DNA of 44,057 nucleotides from Alphaproteobacteria bacterium. Its GTDB lineage: Bacteria; Pseudomonadota; Alphaproteobacteria; JAJFIK01. The position numbers were made by a program, and so were the translations under genes. The DNA lies in the NCBI GenBank assembly GCA_021774965.1, contig JAJFIL010000030.1:1-44057 (forward strand). Reading direction: 5' to 3'. Positions 19,701 through 27,100 of this stretch are shown one piece after another; position 1 is the stretch's first letter; each line of letters opens with the position of its first letter. A model generated the notes under the pieces. It did no database searches, was not told where the DNA came from, and saw only the letters and a program-made list of their open reading frames with translations.

Positions 19701-21822
19701 TAGCTTGAACGCCGGGAACAATGGCGCGATCAATCTCGATAGCTGGACCAACGTTGGTGCCTATGATGGACTGGGCACGCTGCGCATCCTTGATAGCGAC
19801 ACAACGACAGTCAGTGGCACGGTAAGCGGCGATACGTTCGAAGTTGTCGACAGCACCACGAATGTCTCTCTCCTCGGGGATGTGGAACTTAACTCCCTGA
19901 TCTTTGGCACAGGTCCTTATTCAGTCAACCTGACAGGCGGCAGTGTCTTCCTGGTGGGGGCTGTGGACTTTAACAACACCGGCACAACGACCTTGGGCGA
20001 TAGCCCGACGGATACGTTCGTCTTTACCGGCGGCGTAGATGCGACCAATGGCGGAACCAGCGTGGCTGGGAACTTCACCTTTGGCGGCACCGGGCTGTTG
20101 GCGACATCGCTCTCCCTGCAGGCAGACACCACGTTTAATACTGCCGGCGGCAACATGCAGATCGGCACTGTCTATGGGAATGGATATGGCTTTGGTCTGG
20201 ATGCAGGCGGAACGGGTGACATCTATCTGGGCACGGTGGTCAATCCAGCCGGCACCGGTGGGCTGAATATCATCAACGCCGACATTGTAAATGTTTCTGG
20301 CGATACGACAGCTGGCACCGTTGATATCGACACCGCCCAGACCAGTGTGACCTTCGAAGGCATGCTCACCGCGACCGACCTTATTGTGGGTGCGGGCAAC
20401 TATATGTTCTCGCTTCTCGGTGGCTCGCTAATCACAAACTTCGTGGACTTCCTCAGTACAGGCGGCGTGGTGATCGGCGATGAGGACGAAGATGAAAATC
20501 AGTTCCTCGCTGGCGCAGAATCTACCGCCTCGCAAGACACCTATGTGGGCGGCACCATTCAATCTGAAGGCGGCGGCTTTACCTTTGGTGATCTATGGCT
20601 GATTGCGCATACGACCATCGACAGCGCGCTAAACACACCGGGCGGTCAGGACATCCACTTCCTGGGCACTATCAACAATGCTCAGTACGGAGACATTGGT
20701 GGAGGTAACCCAAGCCCAGAGGCCAACGCGACCATCAACAATACAGTGCTTGATCCACGATGGGATCTGGTAGTGAACGCAGGCAATGCATCGACCGCAA
20801 ACTTTGTAGGGAATGTGGGCGACGTAACACCTATTGGCTCACTGAATGTATCCGCCCTGGACATTATTCTTCATGATGTCACAACGGTCGGAACGCAAAT
20901 CTATTCCGCCCTCTCCGCAAGCGGCAGCCTTGGTACGATTGAGCTCAACAGCACCTATCAGACGATGGGCAGCGATTTTGATCTGACCGGCAATGTGGAC
21001 ATTGGCAATCACGCAACGGTTGATACGACCTATGGTGGTGCCTACACCGTGGGTAACATCTACTTTGGTGGCACCGGTGGAACCATTACCTTTAAACAGG
21101 CGGATGGCACGCTGACATTGCTCAGTGGTGGGTCAACTCATGTGCGGGCTGAATTCGCAGGCCTGCTGACGGATCTGAATTCCGCAACGGTCTGGGCGCG
21201 CGACGACATCTATCTTTCTGGCGGCACTTTGGGCAATGACCTGACGCTTCATGCGGGCGGGTTCAATGGAACCGAGAACGCAAATAACGGCGGCGACATA
21301 ACTATCAATGGCGTGTCGACCATTGGCGATAGTACTGATATGACGGCCACGGGTAATGTCACCTTCCTTGGCGGAGAGTTTAACACCTACGCCTTGCGCA
21401 TTCGCCTGAACGGGCTTGCCGAGAATGCCAATGACTCTCCGCTGGTCATCGGCGAAATCTTCGAAATTGGCGGGCTGACGTTGGGCCTTGGCGAATCTGA
21501 CCTCTGGGGCAGCATCCGCGGAAGTGACTCAGAACAAGCCGCTGCCATCGGTGACCAGCTTGAGGAGGTTCGCCGCGATGATTTCCTCTTCAGCAGCTGT
21601 GTAGTTGAGGTCGGGTGTTTGAATTTCGAACCTTCGGTCGTGATCATCCCCGTGTTTGATCCGGTAATCTACCTCTATGAGAAGGAAGGATCGATTAACG
21701 AGCTTCGATACTCCGACCTTCCGAACACGGAAATCTGGTTCGGCCTTGGTGGTGCGCCCGATATCTGGGAAGAACGTCTTGGCATTTCCCGCAGCCCTGA
21801 TGATGACGAGAGCGAGGAGTAA
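10720..21822 (+). CDS. giant TpsA exoprotein (filamentous haemagglutinin type)
   Basis: About 3,700 residues. A GTG seven codons upstream (10699) is an alternative start; neither has a strong ribosome-binding site. A long basic leader and hydrophobic stretch end at AYA-NPEGG, about residue 58. The TPS secretion domain follows (about 58-310), with NQSGVIFGRTAFVDVGGLVA in place of the usual NPNGI. The rest is glycine- and asparagine-rich beta-helix repeats. A motif of the form SGTFNLTNAEFDFLNTTG recurs near residues 798, 1157, 1506, 1747, 1971 and 2784. The only two cysteines lie near the end, at about 3627 and 3633 (CVVEVGC). The acidic tail is PDDDESEE. No VENN motif or toxin domain is seen, so adhesin or matrix protein is more likely than a contact-dependent toxin. 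Confidence 0.9.
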   Translation: MIKRAKTGQAKIWAHTAQAHLRGPFLPDLRGRLLKGTALTASLVAVALSASIERAYANPEGGEIVGGVGTISSVDDTTINIDQVSDRIVIDWTSFSIDEDETVNFDQPDSGSVALNRVIGFDPSYIDGVLTADGYVFLVNQSGVIFGRTAFVDVGGLVATTADITNENFMSGNFDFNIASPNQNATIINEGLITVAQTGMATLVAPTVRNSGIISARLGSVGLAGARTFTLDFYGDGLFSFDTGAEVTAAPEDGGALVENTGVISADGGVIAVTALAAEDIVNNVINMDGVVEANSVGVENGVIVLSGGDGGVSVSGDISAAGDDAGEIGGSVTILGGDIVVDSGASVSVTGGAGGGDIRIGGGYQGGGDLPTANSVIISEGATVNADALADGDGGDIILWADGLTENRGNVSARGGADGGDGGFVEVSGKQETLFLAAVDVGAPNGSAGEVLIDPNNFTVTASVSAALEGTLNTGGTVTVLADNDVFVINSINGAASTISGGGISISSGRSTSISAGVTVSTNNGNIDIIINDDARTAANRSAGNANFDNNGIIDSNGGNISITNGALSAGAVGTFETGSIVSGGGSIGINNSVGDVLIDTGTLNGNGGDIGVTAGGTITVGNAVGVTIDASAGGDVILDAGADIVGGNGVINMGGGTLTFTAGGGVGSSASLIHTDGVTDLFADAAAGGVHVQNTGSATMSVHGASAAAGGGDAGDIVIRSLDGSMQVDGAVDASGSVILDAGFSDFSNVGAGSITAGMDVTVVADTVGIAAMITADNITIRPESFGPTMGLSNASGTFNLTNAEFDFLNTTGTVTLGVANPGGKYGTYGNYGSIFVGDAGTLALADNTFNLVIRGSDITFNDSATGMTFRDGGQLTLDVDGINGGGAMADIQFAGSSSGQMVFDVLGGVDLRTEGLGKLTGTATGPVVLANAGDLSINHLASDSTISLTNFGDTDIETGTIVAGGDIGLTISGTLTIGSTAGVAIDASGGLFDVSLSVTGDIVDGDGIIDMSGGGTLTMNAGGAVGAGNSLIDTSGTFSLSGFSAGGGFHVANSGGTMTVQSVNAFGGGSATGDITLFNSHADLEIAGTVTGDGNVTFYAGNGDFSVLSGGSAAAAGELITIANTVDIRGMLSGRNIILRPNSAGTTIGFSNATGTFNLTNAEFDWLNTTGTVSIGAINGTGAIGIGGAGTLALADNGFDLFINGGDLTFGDGSTGMTFRQFGNLSFDVGHIVGGGVMPDIDFAGSASSSLNFDAAGDVDLITIGLGSLTGTATGSIALDNSGVLSIDHLEAGGTINLTNDSDTTVETGTIIVNDTLTMDITGDLSLGTTAGVAINATSGAHDVILTASGSIFNGGGRIDMAGGALQLDAGNDVGGHMDGVRASGTMSLSGSTGDGDFFVEHTGGATITVTGISVARAGTATGDVAVRSEDSDIRITGAVTADGDIGFGAGTGDFSNTATLTAGEEVFISSDTIEIGAMITAGNFVELRLHSTATTIGLNDSSGTFNLSEAELQNLSAEWVDIGHRDGTGDIFIAGQGTIDLTGGNYTLTMEGGDVYFDDNQTAVMMGAGLGFGVKANNIFGGGVNFDVVFPDAGGGNPDGLLAFIVDGDVTLRASAGELAGSATGDIDIYNSGNLEVIELIIDTASGTMTGETITGLSSSAGSINLEVASDLTLTAGIDAADEIILDAGTGAFTNSGDGHVSSANSLVEIVADTVNIGATISGTDISLAPGTTGRSVGLGSASGAFNLADAEFGFLQTTGTVAIGLQTGTGSITIGDAETIDLTTEGFDLALGGGDVTFSDARLGLNMADGARVLLDVADVSGGGSVTDIAFQSATGALGFTSSGTVTLNTEASLMMGSAAGDITIDNIGDLEIGGFGNGGGLASGGTISVEVHSDLTITGAINATGDVLLDANSGQFANMGSGAISAGGNVLVEADTVALGAAITGVNIALRPDADATSVGLSDASGTFNLSNAELDYLASSGTLTIGRATGVGDIFVGGMGTVDLVDENFDLVLQGGALTFADSDPSLALHQSSTAILDVASIAGGGSFVDVGFAGGDGALALDVTGGANFFMDGSTLSGMVGGSLEGLNAGDLTVGTAGGYVGLSVGSWTRFDATGGSLTLEEDFTAGGDTTLQAQDDLTLNGGDLDANGGMYTVALVSDTGMITTAAGSTIFMSSGGLWLDAASGINVDTQGLGTTTFTIAGVTDTGDLEINNTVAGSLLVGPVGAFGSGLEVINAPGAGGGDLTIENDGHGGGIEFASNVTGANDIAISADGLVRINSGVVVDSTRGGFVGMRSLFNQVTIDGTVDARGTGNAMFLGNAGINGAGTILMASNGLGLETDLGDIDITTQGSNGQTFELAASAQSGGDVTVTNVVDGSVLIGGSVSILSVPLGVDETVWDTSTPDGDIYIRNSAVGLGNGQVSVASNGTVGAGALTASGNVTLISDTGGISIGDGATVSGSVSVSFSAAVDIAIGDSAEITSGGPLSMTAGGSISAAANSALSSAGGMLLDAVGDISFGTTASVTAGGTLTATSSGGSVMTGQDSTVTGASGVAFSADQNISIGNGAFAGSPQDVSFQAGLDVTTAIGSTVRGGTSILFNAGGDITTNGTTDASTSGAAVTLLSGGTITDGGNTYLFTDGTLRAAASGDVDLTLSGTAGATVTAAITAGGSVDLLLRDGGDLTIGSVTSGGGTTMGVMAAGGHVDIAVEDGLLTINENVTAMDPPSFNIVVNALGGGSDVILTADDMAISSIVSASGDIYINPYTDGNGIALNDVGAGTLNLTTAEVAFLDTFNSVQFGRVGAGDIVIGGDGSLDLTGANWNDVRFLTDSAVRMTAGVESQDLNNLFDADVVLTGASVIDTVNGGIGGNVTVTGTIEGATAGGQSLTITAGASDIEFQSQVGQITPLGALSLSGNNIVVTDIATIGTQTFAATGEVTFGSDYTTSGYAFSLSGGLTLADDVLVDTTIPAGTGAAITIDDVTGNGYTLSLNAGNNGAINLDSWTNVGAYDGLGTLRILDSDTTTVSGTVSGDTFEVVDSTTNVSLLGDVELNSLIFGTGPYSVNLTGGSVFLVGAVDFNNTGTTTLGDSPTDTFVFTGGVDATNGGTSVAGNFTFGGTGLLATSLSLQADTTFNTAGGNMQIGTVYGNGYGFGLDAGGTGDIYLGTVVNPAGTGGLNIINADIVNVSGDTTAGTVDIDTAQTSVTFEGMLTATDLIVGAGNYMFSLLGGSLITNFVDFLSTGGVVIGDEDEDENQFLAGAESTASQDTYVGGTIQSEGGGFTFGDLWLIAHTTIDSALNTPGGQDIHFLGTINNAQYGDIGGGNPSPEANATINNTVLDPRWDLVVNAGNASTANFVGNVGDVTPIGSLNVSALDIILHDVTTVGTQIYSALSASGSLGTIELNSTYQTMGSDFDLTGNVDIGNHATVDTTYGGAYTVGNIYFGGTGGTITFKQADGTLTLLSGGSTHVRAEFAGLLTDLNSATVWARDDIYLSGGTLGNDLTLHAGGFNGTENANNGGDITINGVSTIGDSTDMTATGNVTFLGGEFNTYALRIRLNGLAENANDSPLVIGEIFEIGGLTLGLGESDLWGSIRGSDSEQAAAIGDQLEEVRRDDFLFSSCVVEVGCLNFEPSVVIIPVFDPVIYLYEKEGSINELRYSDLPNTEIWFGLGGAPDIWEERLGISRSPDDDESEE

Positions 21823-21826
21823 TCTT

Positions 21827-24800
21827 ATGACCAAACTCCGCAAAAACGTTCTTGGTCTTGTCACCGCCTTCATTGGTGGGTTGGCTTTGGCAGGGTGCGA
21901 CACGCCGGCAGGACTTCTGGGCGTAAATCCACTTTCCTCTAATACCAGCACGCAGAGCAGCCTCTTTAATGTTGGCGACAATGCCGTTGGTGAGAGTTGC
22001 CGGGCCGAGGAAGATGACGGGTTGGATGAAAGCGGTATCGGGTCTCGGACCATCGCGATTTATTGCGGTGACTGGCGTGCGCCATCTGGCCGGGTCATAG
22101 AGATTTCCGATCAGCTTGCCGGAACCAGTCTTGATCGCATCACCACGGCAGGGCCGTGGAAATCTGACCTGGGGCGCACCATGCGCTGCGGCGCGCCCAC
22201 GCAAGGGCGCATTTTTGGCGGTGCTCACGAGGCACGATATCTTACATGCGAGCTGGCTCGGGGCGGTTGGGCCGCCATCGCTATCGCAACAGAAGTTGAT
22301 GGACGCTTGTTTGTCATGGACGGCATTCCTGCTGCGGCGGGTGTGATGGAGCGGGCGGCAGCCGTGATGGCAGGTCTTGAGGCGGCTGATGCCTTGAGCA
22401 CATCAGGATCGTCCGGCAGCCTGCAGGAAGTTCAAAACCTGTTGGATGGACAGTTGTTCGGTGCCGATGACAGGTTCCGCGATGAGCGCTTGTTGCGCGT
22501 TGCACAATATTACAACGCCGTTCACGACTATCCGACCTCAGAGCAGAAATATCGCGAGCTCCTGGATTTACGTCGCCAGTTCCTGGTGGCCGATCACCCT
22601 GGCCTTGCCGAACCCATGCTGGGGATCGCGTTGCAGCTTTCTAATCAGCAGCGGTTTATCGAAGCGTCCTCCATGTTTGATGCCTCCCAACCCCTGACCA
22701 GTTCAAGCTATGATGCGCTGGTGGAGCCGCGCTATTTTCTCTATCGCGGCATGGACCACGGTAATCGCGGAAACTGCATTGAAGGGCTCGACTACATTCG
22801 CCTCGCACAGGGGCAGCTCACAGATCTTGCGAACTCTGGCGGGTGGCGTGGTGATGATGCTGTGCTGGTGGGCGCTGGATCTGGCGCGCCGGTGGAACAC
22901 GCCCTTGCGCGCATATTGGAAGCCCGCTTGCTAATCTGCCTTAACAGGACACGCGAAGCAGAAGCCGCGCTGACAGACGGTTATTCTTCTATCCGCATCT
23001 CAGAACAGGCCCCTGCCCATTGGCGCAGTTTCTTTGAATCTGAACGCGCCACCATGTTGGCGGAACTCAATCGCTCAGATGCTGGATCAACCGGGCTCAC
23101 CGCTGCTATTGAAGAACGCCAGCAACTCTTTGCCGCATCTCGGCCTGAGGCCATTGATATGCTGCGCCTTGGCGACCTGCAGGCCGAACAAGGTGAAACC
23201 TCTCGGGCACTGGAGTTCTACCGACAGGCGACCACCATTTTGACGGAGCGGGGCGAAGGTGTGCGCGCAACGCAAATCTGGGGTTATCTTCGTCTTCTCG
23301 AACGCATGGGACGGGAAGATCCAGGCCGCAGTGATGTGATCTATGCAGAAATGTTTGCTGCGGGTCAGCTGGTGCAAAGCGCTCTCACATCCAAGACAAT
23401 TCAATCCACAGCGGTTCGGCTGGCCGCAGGCAATCAGGAAGTCAGTGGGCTTATTCGTGAGCTACAGGACGTTGAAGCCGAAATCTTCGAGGTTAGCCAG
23501 CGCATCGACATAGAGACAACGCGCCCCGAAGGCTATCGGGATAGCGGCCTTGTCCAGCGGTTGATTGAAGAAAAGGACGAGTTAGGTGTTCGGCGCGGAG
23601 AATTGGAGCTGGCAGTGCAGTCAGCCGCGCCAACCTATAATCAATTGCTGCAACGCCCCGTGGGCTTTCAGCGGGTGATGGATATTCTCAATCCGGGTGA
23701 AGCCATCATTCAGGTGCTGCCCGGATTTTCTGAGAGCTTTGTCTTCCTGGTGACCCGCGATGGCATTCGCCCCGTCCATATTGAAATTGGCGAGGCAGAG
23801 TTCCAGCGGGCCGTGGGTGAGCTGCGCATTGGTCTGGTACCCACAGAAGCAGGGCGCCTCGGGGCTTATGATACGGAACTGGCTCACGCCATTTATCGCT
23901 CCGTCCTCGGACAATTCCATGACGAACTTGATCAGGTAGAGCATTTGATCACCGTGCCCAGCGGTGCTTTGACCAGCCTGCCGTTCGGCATTTTGGTACG
24001 GGAAGCGAATGCTCCGATCTATAATTTCGATTATCGCAATGTGAGTTTCCTCGCAAAAGATATGAGCATCAGTCTGGTGCCGAGTGTTCGGGCCTTTGCC
24101 GACCTGCGCGAACTTGTAGGCGAAAGCCGCGCTCCGCGGCCCTTTATCGGGTTTGGAGATTTCCAATCGGTGGCTCAGCGCAGCGGGGGCACGGACGATA
24201 GTTGCGAAGCACGGCAACTGGATCTACAGGCAGGGGCCTCACCGCTGCCGGAAACGGTTGGTGAGATTGCAGCGGCCTCTCATTCGTTCCGTGCTGGCAA
24301 CGCCCCACTTCATATGGGGGCAGGGTTCAATGAAGGTGCCGTGGCAAGCGCCAATCTGTCAGATTATCGGGTGGTCTATTTCGCAACGCACGGGGTGATG
24401 CCCTCTGACCTTGAATGTGAATTACAGCCCGCTTTGCTAACTTCAGTTGCCAGTAATCCTTCCATGCCGGCAGGCTTTGACAATGACGGGTTCCTGACTT
24501 CGTCAGAGATATTGAATCTGGAGCTGGATGCAGACCTCATTGTGCTCTCGGCCTGTAACACAGGCGGTGGTGACGGTCAGGGGGGCGAAAGTCTTTCCGG
24601 CCTTGCGCGCAGCTTCTTTTATTCCGGGGCTCGCGCCATGTTGGTCTCGCACTGGTATGTGGAATCAGAATCTACAGTGCGCACCATGACCGGCATGTTT
24701 GAAGAACTGGGCAGCCAGCCGGGGCTTAGCTCTGCCGAAGCCTTGCGCCGGGCGCAGATGGATATCTTCAATGAAGCAGGCGATGAGCTGCCTGTCTTCT

Positions 24801-24880
24801 GGTCTCATCCGATCTATTGGGGCGCGTTCACCTTTGTAGGTGATGGCGCGCGGTCCATACAGCCTGGTATCGCGATCTAG
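21827..24880 (+). CDS. TPR-CHAT protease-like outer-envelope lipoprotein
   Basis: A 1,017-residue protein. The ATG at 21827 is set by gaggag 8 bases upstream and by the lipoprotein signal it opens: FIGGLALAGC, with the lipobox cysteine at residue 24. A cysteine-containing N-terminal region (about 50-190) has no assignment. TPR-like helices follow (about 215-520), then a coiled segment (540-610) and a CHAT caspase-like domain (about 690-1015). The catalytic dyad is visible: His855 in YFATHGV and Cys910 in VLSACNTGGG, with the family's C-terminal WSHPIYWGAFTFVG. It follows tpsA by four bases, so it is co-transcribed. A protease anchored in the envelope beside the exoprotein would suit its trimming or release; that role is inferred. 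Confidence 0.9.
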   Translation: MTKLRKNVLGLVTAFIGGLALAGCDTPAGLLGVNPLSSNTSTQSSLFNVGDNAVGESCRAEEDDGLDESGIGSRTIAIYCGDWRAPSGRVIEISDQLAGTSLDRITTAGPWKSDLGRTMRCGAPTQGRIFGGAHEARYLTCELARGGWAAIAIATEVDGRLFVMDGIPAAAGVMERAAAVMAGLEAADALSTSGSSGSLQEVQNLLDGQLFGADDRFRDERLLRVAQYYNAVHDYPTSEQKYRELLDLRRQFLVADHPGLAEPMLGIALQLSNQQRFIEASSMFDASQPLTSSSYDALVEPRYFLYRGMDHGNRGNCIEGLDYIRLAQGQLTDLANSGGWRGDDAVLVGAGSGAPVEHALARILEARLLICLNRTREAEAALTDGYSSIRISEQAPAHWRSFFESERATMLAELNRSDAGSTGLTAAIEERQQLFAASRPEAIDMLRLGDLQAEQGETSRALEFYRQATTILTERGEGVRATQIWGYLRLLERMGREDPGRSDVIYAEMFAAGQLVQSALTSKTIQSTAVRLAAGNQEVSGLIRELQDVEAEIFEVSQRIDIETTRPEGYRDSGLVQRLIEEKDELGVRRGELELAVQSAAPTYNQLLQRPVGFQRVMDILNPGEAIIQVLPGFSESFVFLVTRDGIRPVHIEIGEAEFQRAVGELRIGLVPTEAGRLGAYDTELAHAIYRSVLGQFHDELDQVEHLITVPSGALTSLPFGILVREANAPIYNFDYRNVSFLAKDMSISLVPSVRAFADLRELVGESRAPRPFIGFGDFQSVAQRSGGTDDSCEARQLDLQAGASPLPETVGEIAAASHSFRAGNAPLHMGAGFNEGAVASANLSDYRVVYFATHGVMPSDLECELQPALLTSVASNPSMPAGFDNDGFLTSSEILNLELDADLIVLSACNTGGGDGQGGESLSGLARSFFYSGARAMLVSHWYVESESTVRTMTGMFEELGSQPGLSSAEALRRAQMDIFNEAGDELPVFWSHPIYWGAFTFVGDGARSIQPGIAI

Positions 24881-24890
24881 ATCACTACAG

Positions 24891-26939
24891 TTACTTTGAT
24901 GTCAGAACGATGCGGGTGCCGGTTTCGCCGCGCTCAAGCCGTTTGAGATGGTACTGCCCCAACACGTCATCAGGATAACTCGCCACATAGGCGCGGAAGG
25001 CATCCTGTGCCTTGGGGTCCTGATTTTTGATCAATTCAAAGTTCTTGTTGTAGAGGCTCACTCGTTTTGAGCCGATCTCATGGTCCGCCAGCGGTTGGAA
25101 CGAAACGATGGCCTCATCCTTGCCCACCAGAACAATATCTCCCACCGGGCGGTAGGTCGCATTCTCCGTCATGCGTCTTGTTTCATCGCTGACAAGAATG
25201 CGGGTTCCAAATTCCTTGTTCGCCCCCTCAAGGCGGGAAGCCGCATTCACCACATCGCCCAAGGCTGTGTAGTCAAATCGGTCCTGTCCGCCGAAGTTGC
25301 CCACAATGGCAGGGCCTGTATGAATGCCGATGCGCGTCATACCTACGGGAACCCCTTGGGCTCTCCATTTCTTGCCAAACTCTTCAGAGAATTGATCAAG
25401 ATCCATGGCGCAGGCAACGGCTCGGTCTGGATCATCGTCAAATGATTCAGGTGCGCCGAAGAAACTCATCATGCCGTCGCCGATAAATTTATCGATGGTC
25501 CCGCCATGCCTCAGCACCGCTTCGCCAACCCCATCGAGATATTCATTGATGATGTCCGCCAACTCACTTGGCGTCAGGCTTTCGGACATGGAGGTAAAGC
25601 CGGCAAGGTCGGTGAACATAAACGTCACTTCCCGCCGCTCGCCCCCCAGGACTAGTTGATCCGGGTCCTTGTCCAATCGCGCCACCACAGCAGGGGAGAC
25701 ATACTTTGAGAAGGCAGAGCGGATGTAGGCCCGCTTGGCCCGTTCCTGTCTGCCGACCAACACAGTCGTCATGGCAGCAGATACGAGCAAGGCCATACCG
25801 GGCATGATCACGGGCAGCATTATCAAGGACCAGCGGTAGGTCATAACAATGGTAGCAATATAGGCGACAGTGAAGACACCAGCTACGATGAGCTTCATCC
25901 AAAGGGGCCTGTTAGGCGCAGCGATGATCATGCCAAGAGCTGCCATGATCAAAATAATCAGAACACGGATAGCATCAGGCGTTTCTGTTATGAAGCGCCC
26001 TCCGATGATCTGCGACAGGACGTGGGCATGCACTTCAATGCCAGGAATGCGCCCGTATCTGCGCCTGAGTTCCGCTGGCGTTAGTCTCTGTATATCCTCG
26101 CGTGTTCTGGCCCTGATTTGCATAGGCGTTCTGTGGCGGTCAATATCCACTAGGTCGACACCGATCAGAGCTATCTTTCCTTCAAACCATTCTGACGGGA
26201 GCACAGGTACGAAGTGGGCTGGGTAATGACGAAATGGCATCGTTTCCTCATTGGGGCGCCCACGCCAAGCTATGTGATGGCTCTCGTCTGGTGTTTCGTA
26301 TCCAAGGGCTGCCGCAATTGCCGCTGGGAAGCTCAGCGTGATGTCGCCTTCTTCTTCTGCTTCGGCCCAGATGGGGCGGTGAATGCGCACGGTTCCATCG
26401 GCCCTGTCATGGAGCAGCAGGCCAAAGCCCGTTGGGGCATCACCCACAAATTGCTCAAGGATCTCAAGGCGTAATCCCTCGACACCAACGTTTTCATCAC
26501 CCCAGATTGGCAAGACCGGGATCGTCGCGTTGTGGAGCACCTCCATGAGATCAGCGTCTTTCGCCTCTTCAGTCCAGCGGTCGAGCAGAATATCGATCCC
26601 GATGGCTCGGACGCCTGAGCTTTCCAAGTGGCGCACGAGACCTGCCAGGAACGTACGATCTACGGGCAGACGGTACGGAAACTGAGGCAAATCAAGGGTT
26701 TCGTCGGTCAGCGAGATAATGATGATGTCTTCGCTTTGCGGCTCTGGCGGAGTGACCGCCGCAATCCGGATGTCGCGGGACCAGACCTCAAGGCTGCGCG
26801 CCAAGGGCAAATAGGACGGGAGGGCTGAGAAAAATGCGCCGGAAAGCAATATAATTGCAGCAGCCCAGGCCCCCGAACTGGAGAAAACCAGGCTTAACAA
26901 CTGCTTTAGGCGGCCCCCCTCGGGCAGTTCATTTGTCAC
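24891..26939 (-). CDS. CHASE2-domain class III adenylate/guanylate cyclase
   Basis: A 682-residue membrane receptor cyclase. One transmembrane span (about 24-44) leads to a periplasmic CHASE2 sensor (about 45-320), then three spans (about 326-400) and a cytoplasmic class III cyclase domain (about 430-620). Metal-binding Asp444 (FTDLAGFT) and Asp488 (FIGDGMM), ATP-type specificity residues Lys484 and Thr558, and transition-state Asn565 and Arg569 are all present, so it should be active and make cAMP. The start is GTG at 26939 (MTNELPEGG). It ends 10 bp from the CHAT gene, tail to tail, and is divergent from the exported protein at 27101, so the three share a neighbourhood but not one transcript. 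Confidence 0.93.
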   Translation of the reverse strand: MTNELPEGGRLKQLLSLVFSSSGAWAAAIILLSGAFFSALPSYLPLARSLEVWSRDIRIAAVTPPEPQSEDIIIISLTDETLDLPQFPYRLPVDRTFLAGLVRHLESSGVRAIGIDILLDRWTEEAKDADLMEVLHNATIPVLPIWGDENVGVEGLRLEILEQFVGDAPTGFGLLLHDRADGTVRIHRPIWAEAEEEGDITLSFPAAIAAALGYETPDESHHIAWRGRPNEETMPFRHYPAHFVPVLPSEWFEGKIALIGVDLVDIDRHRTPMQIRARTREDIQRLTPAELRRRYGRIPGIEVHAHVLSQIIGGRFITETPDAIRVLIILIMAALGMIIAAPNRPLWMKLIVAGVFTVAYIATIVMTYRWSLIMLPVIMPGMALLVSAAMTTVLVGRQERAKRAYIRSAFSKYVSPAVVARLDKDPDQLVLGGERREVTFMFTDLAGFTSMSESLTPSELADIINEYLDGVGEAVLRHGGTIDKFIGDGMMSFFGAPESFDDDPDRAVACAMDLDQFSEEFGKKWRAQGVPVGMTRIGIHTGPAIVGNFGGQDRFDYTALGDVVNAASRLEGANKEFGTRILVSDETRRMTENATYRPVGDIVLVGKDEAIVSFQPLADHEIGSKRVSLYNKNFELIKNQDPKAQDAFRAYVASYPDDVLGQYHLKRLERGETGTRIVLTSK

Positions 26940-27100
26940 AGTTTTCCCCGGCTTTCCTTACAGAATCGTCCCCGTGAGCACATATGTAACAGGAAGCGAT
27001 TGCGAGCTGGCCTGTATGAGCGGTATTATAGGTCAATGTTCAGAAATATTGCTGCAAGGTTTGAACATTGGGTTCAGATTGTTTGAAAGAGGCGAAGACC
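26940..27100. promoter_or_regulatory. divergent promoter region of the cyclase and exported protein
   Basis: 161 bp between two genes read away from each other, so both promoters must lie here. The stretch around 26975-27065 is AT-richer than its surroundings (catatgtaac, tattataggtcaatg). I could not assign a reliable -35/-10 pair on either strand. Confidence 0.4.

Noticed and set aside
10720-21822. Contact-dependent inhibition toxin (CdiA) in place of an adhesin
   Set aside because: No VENN motif, no variable C-terminal toxin domain and no small immunity gene directly after it; the next gene is the CHAT lipoprotein.
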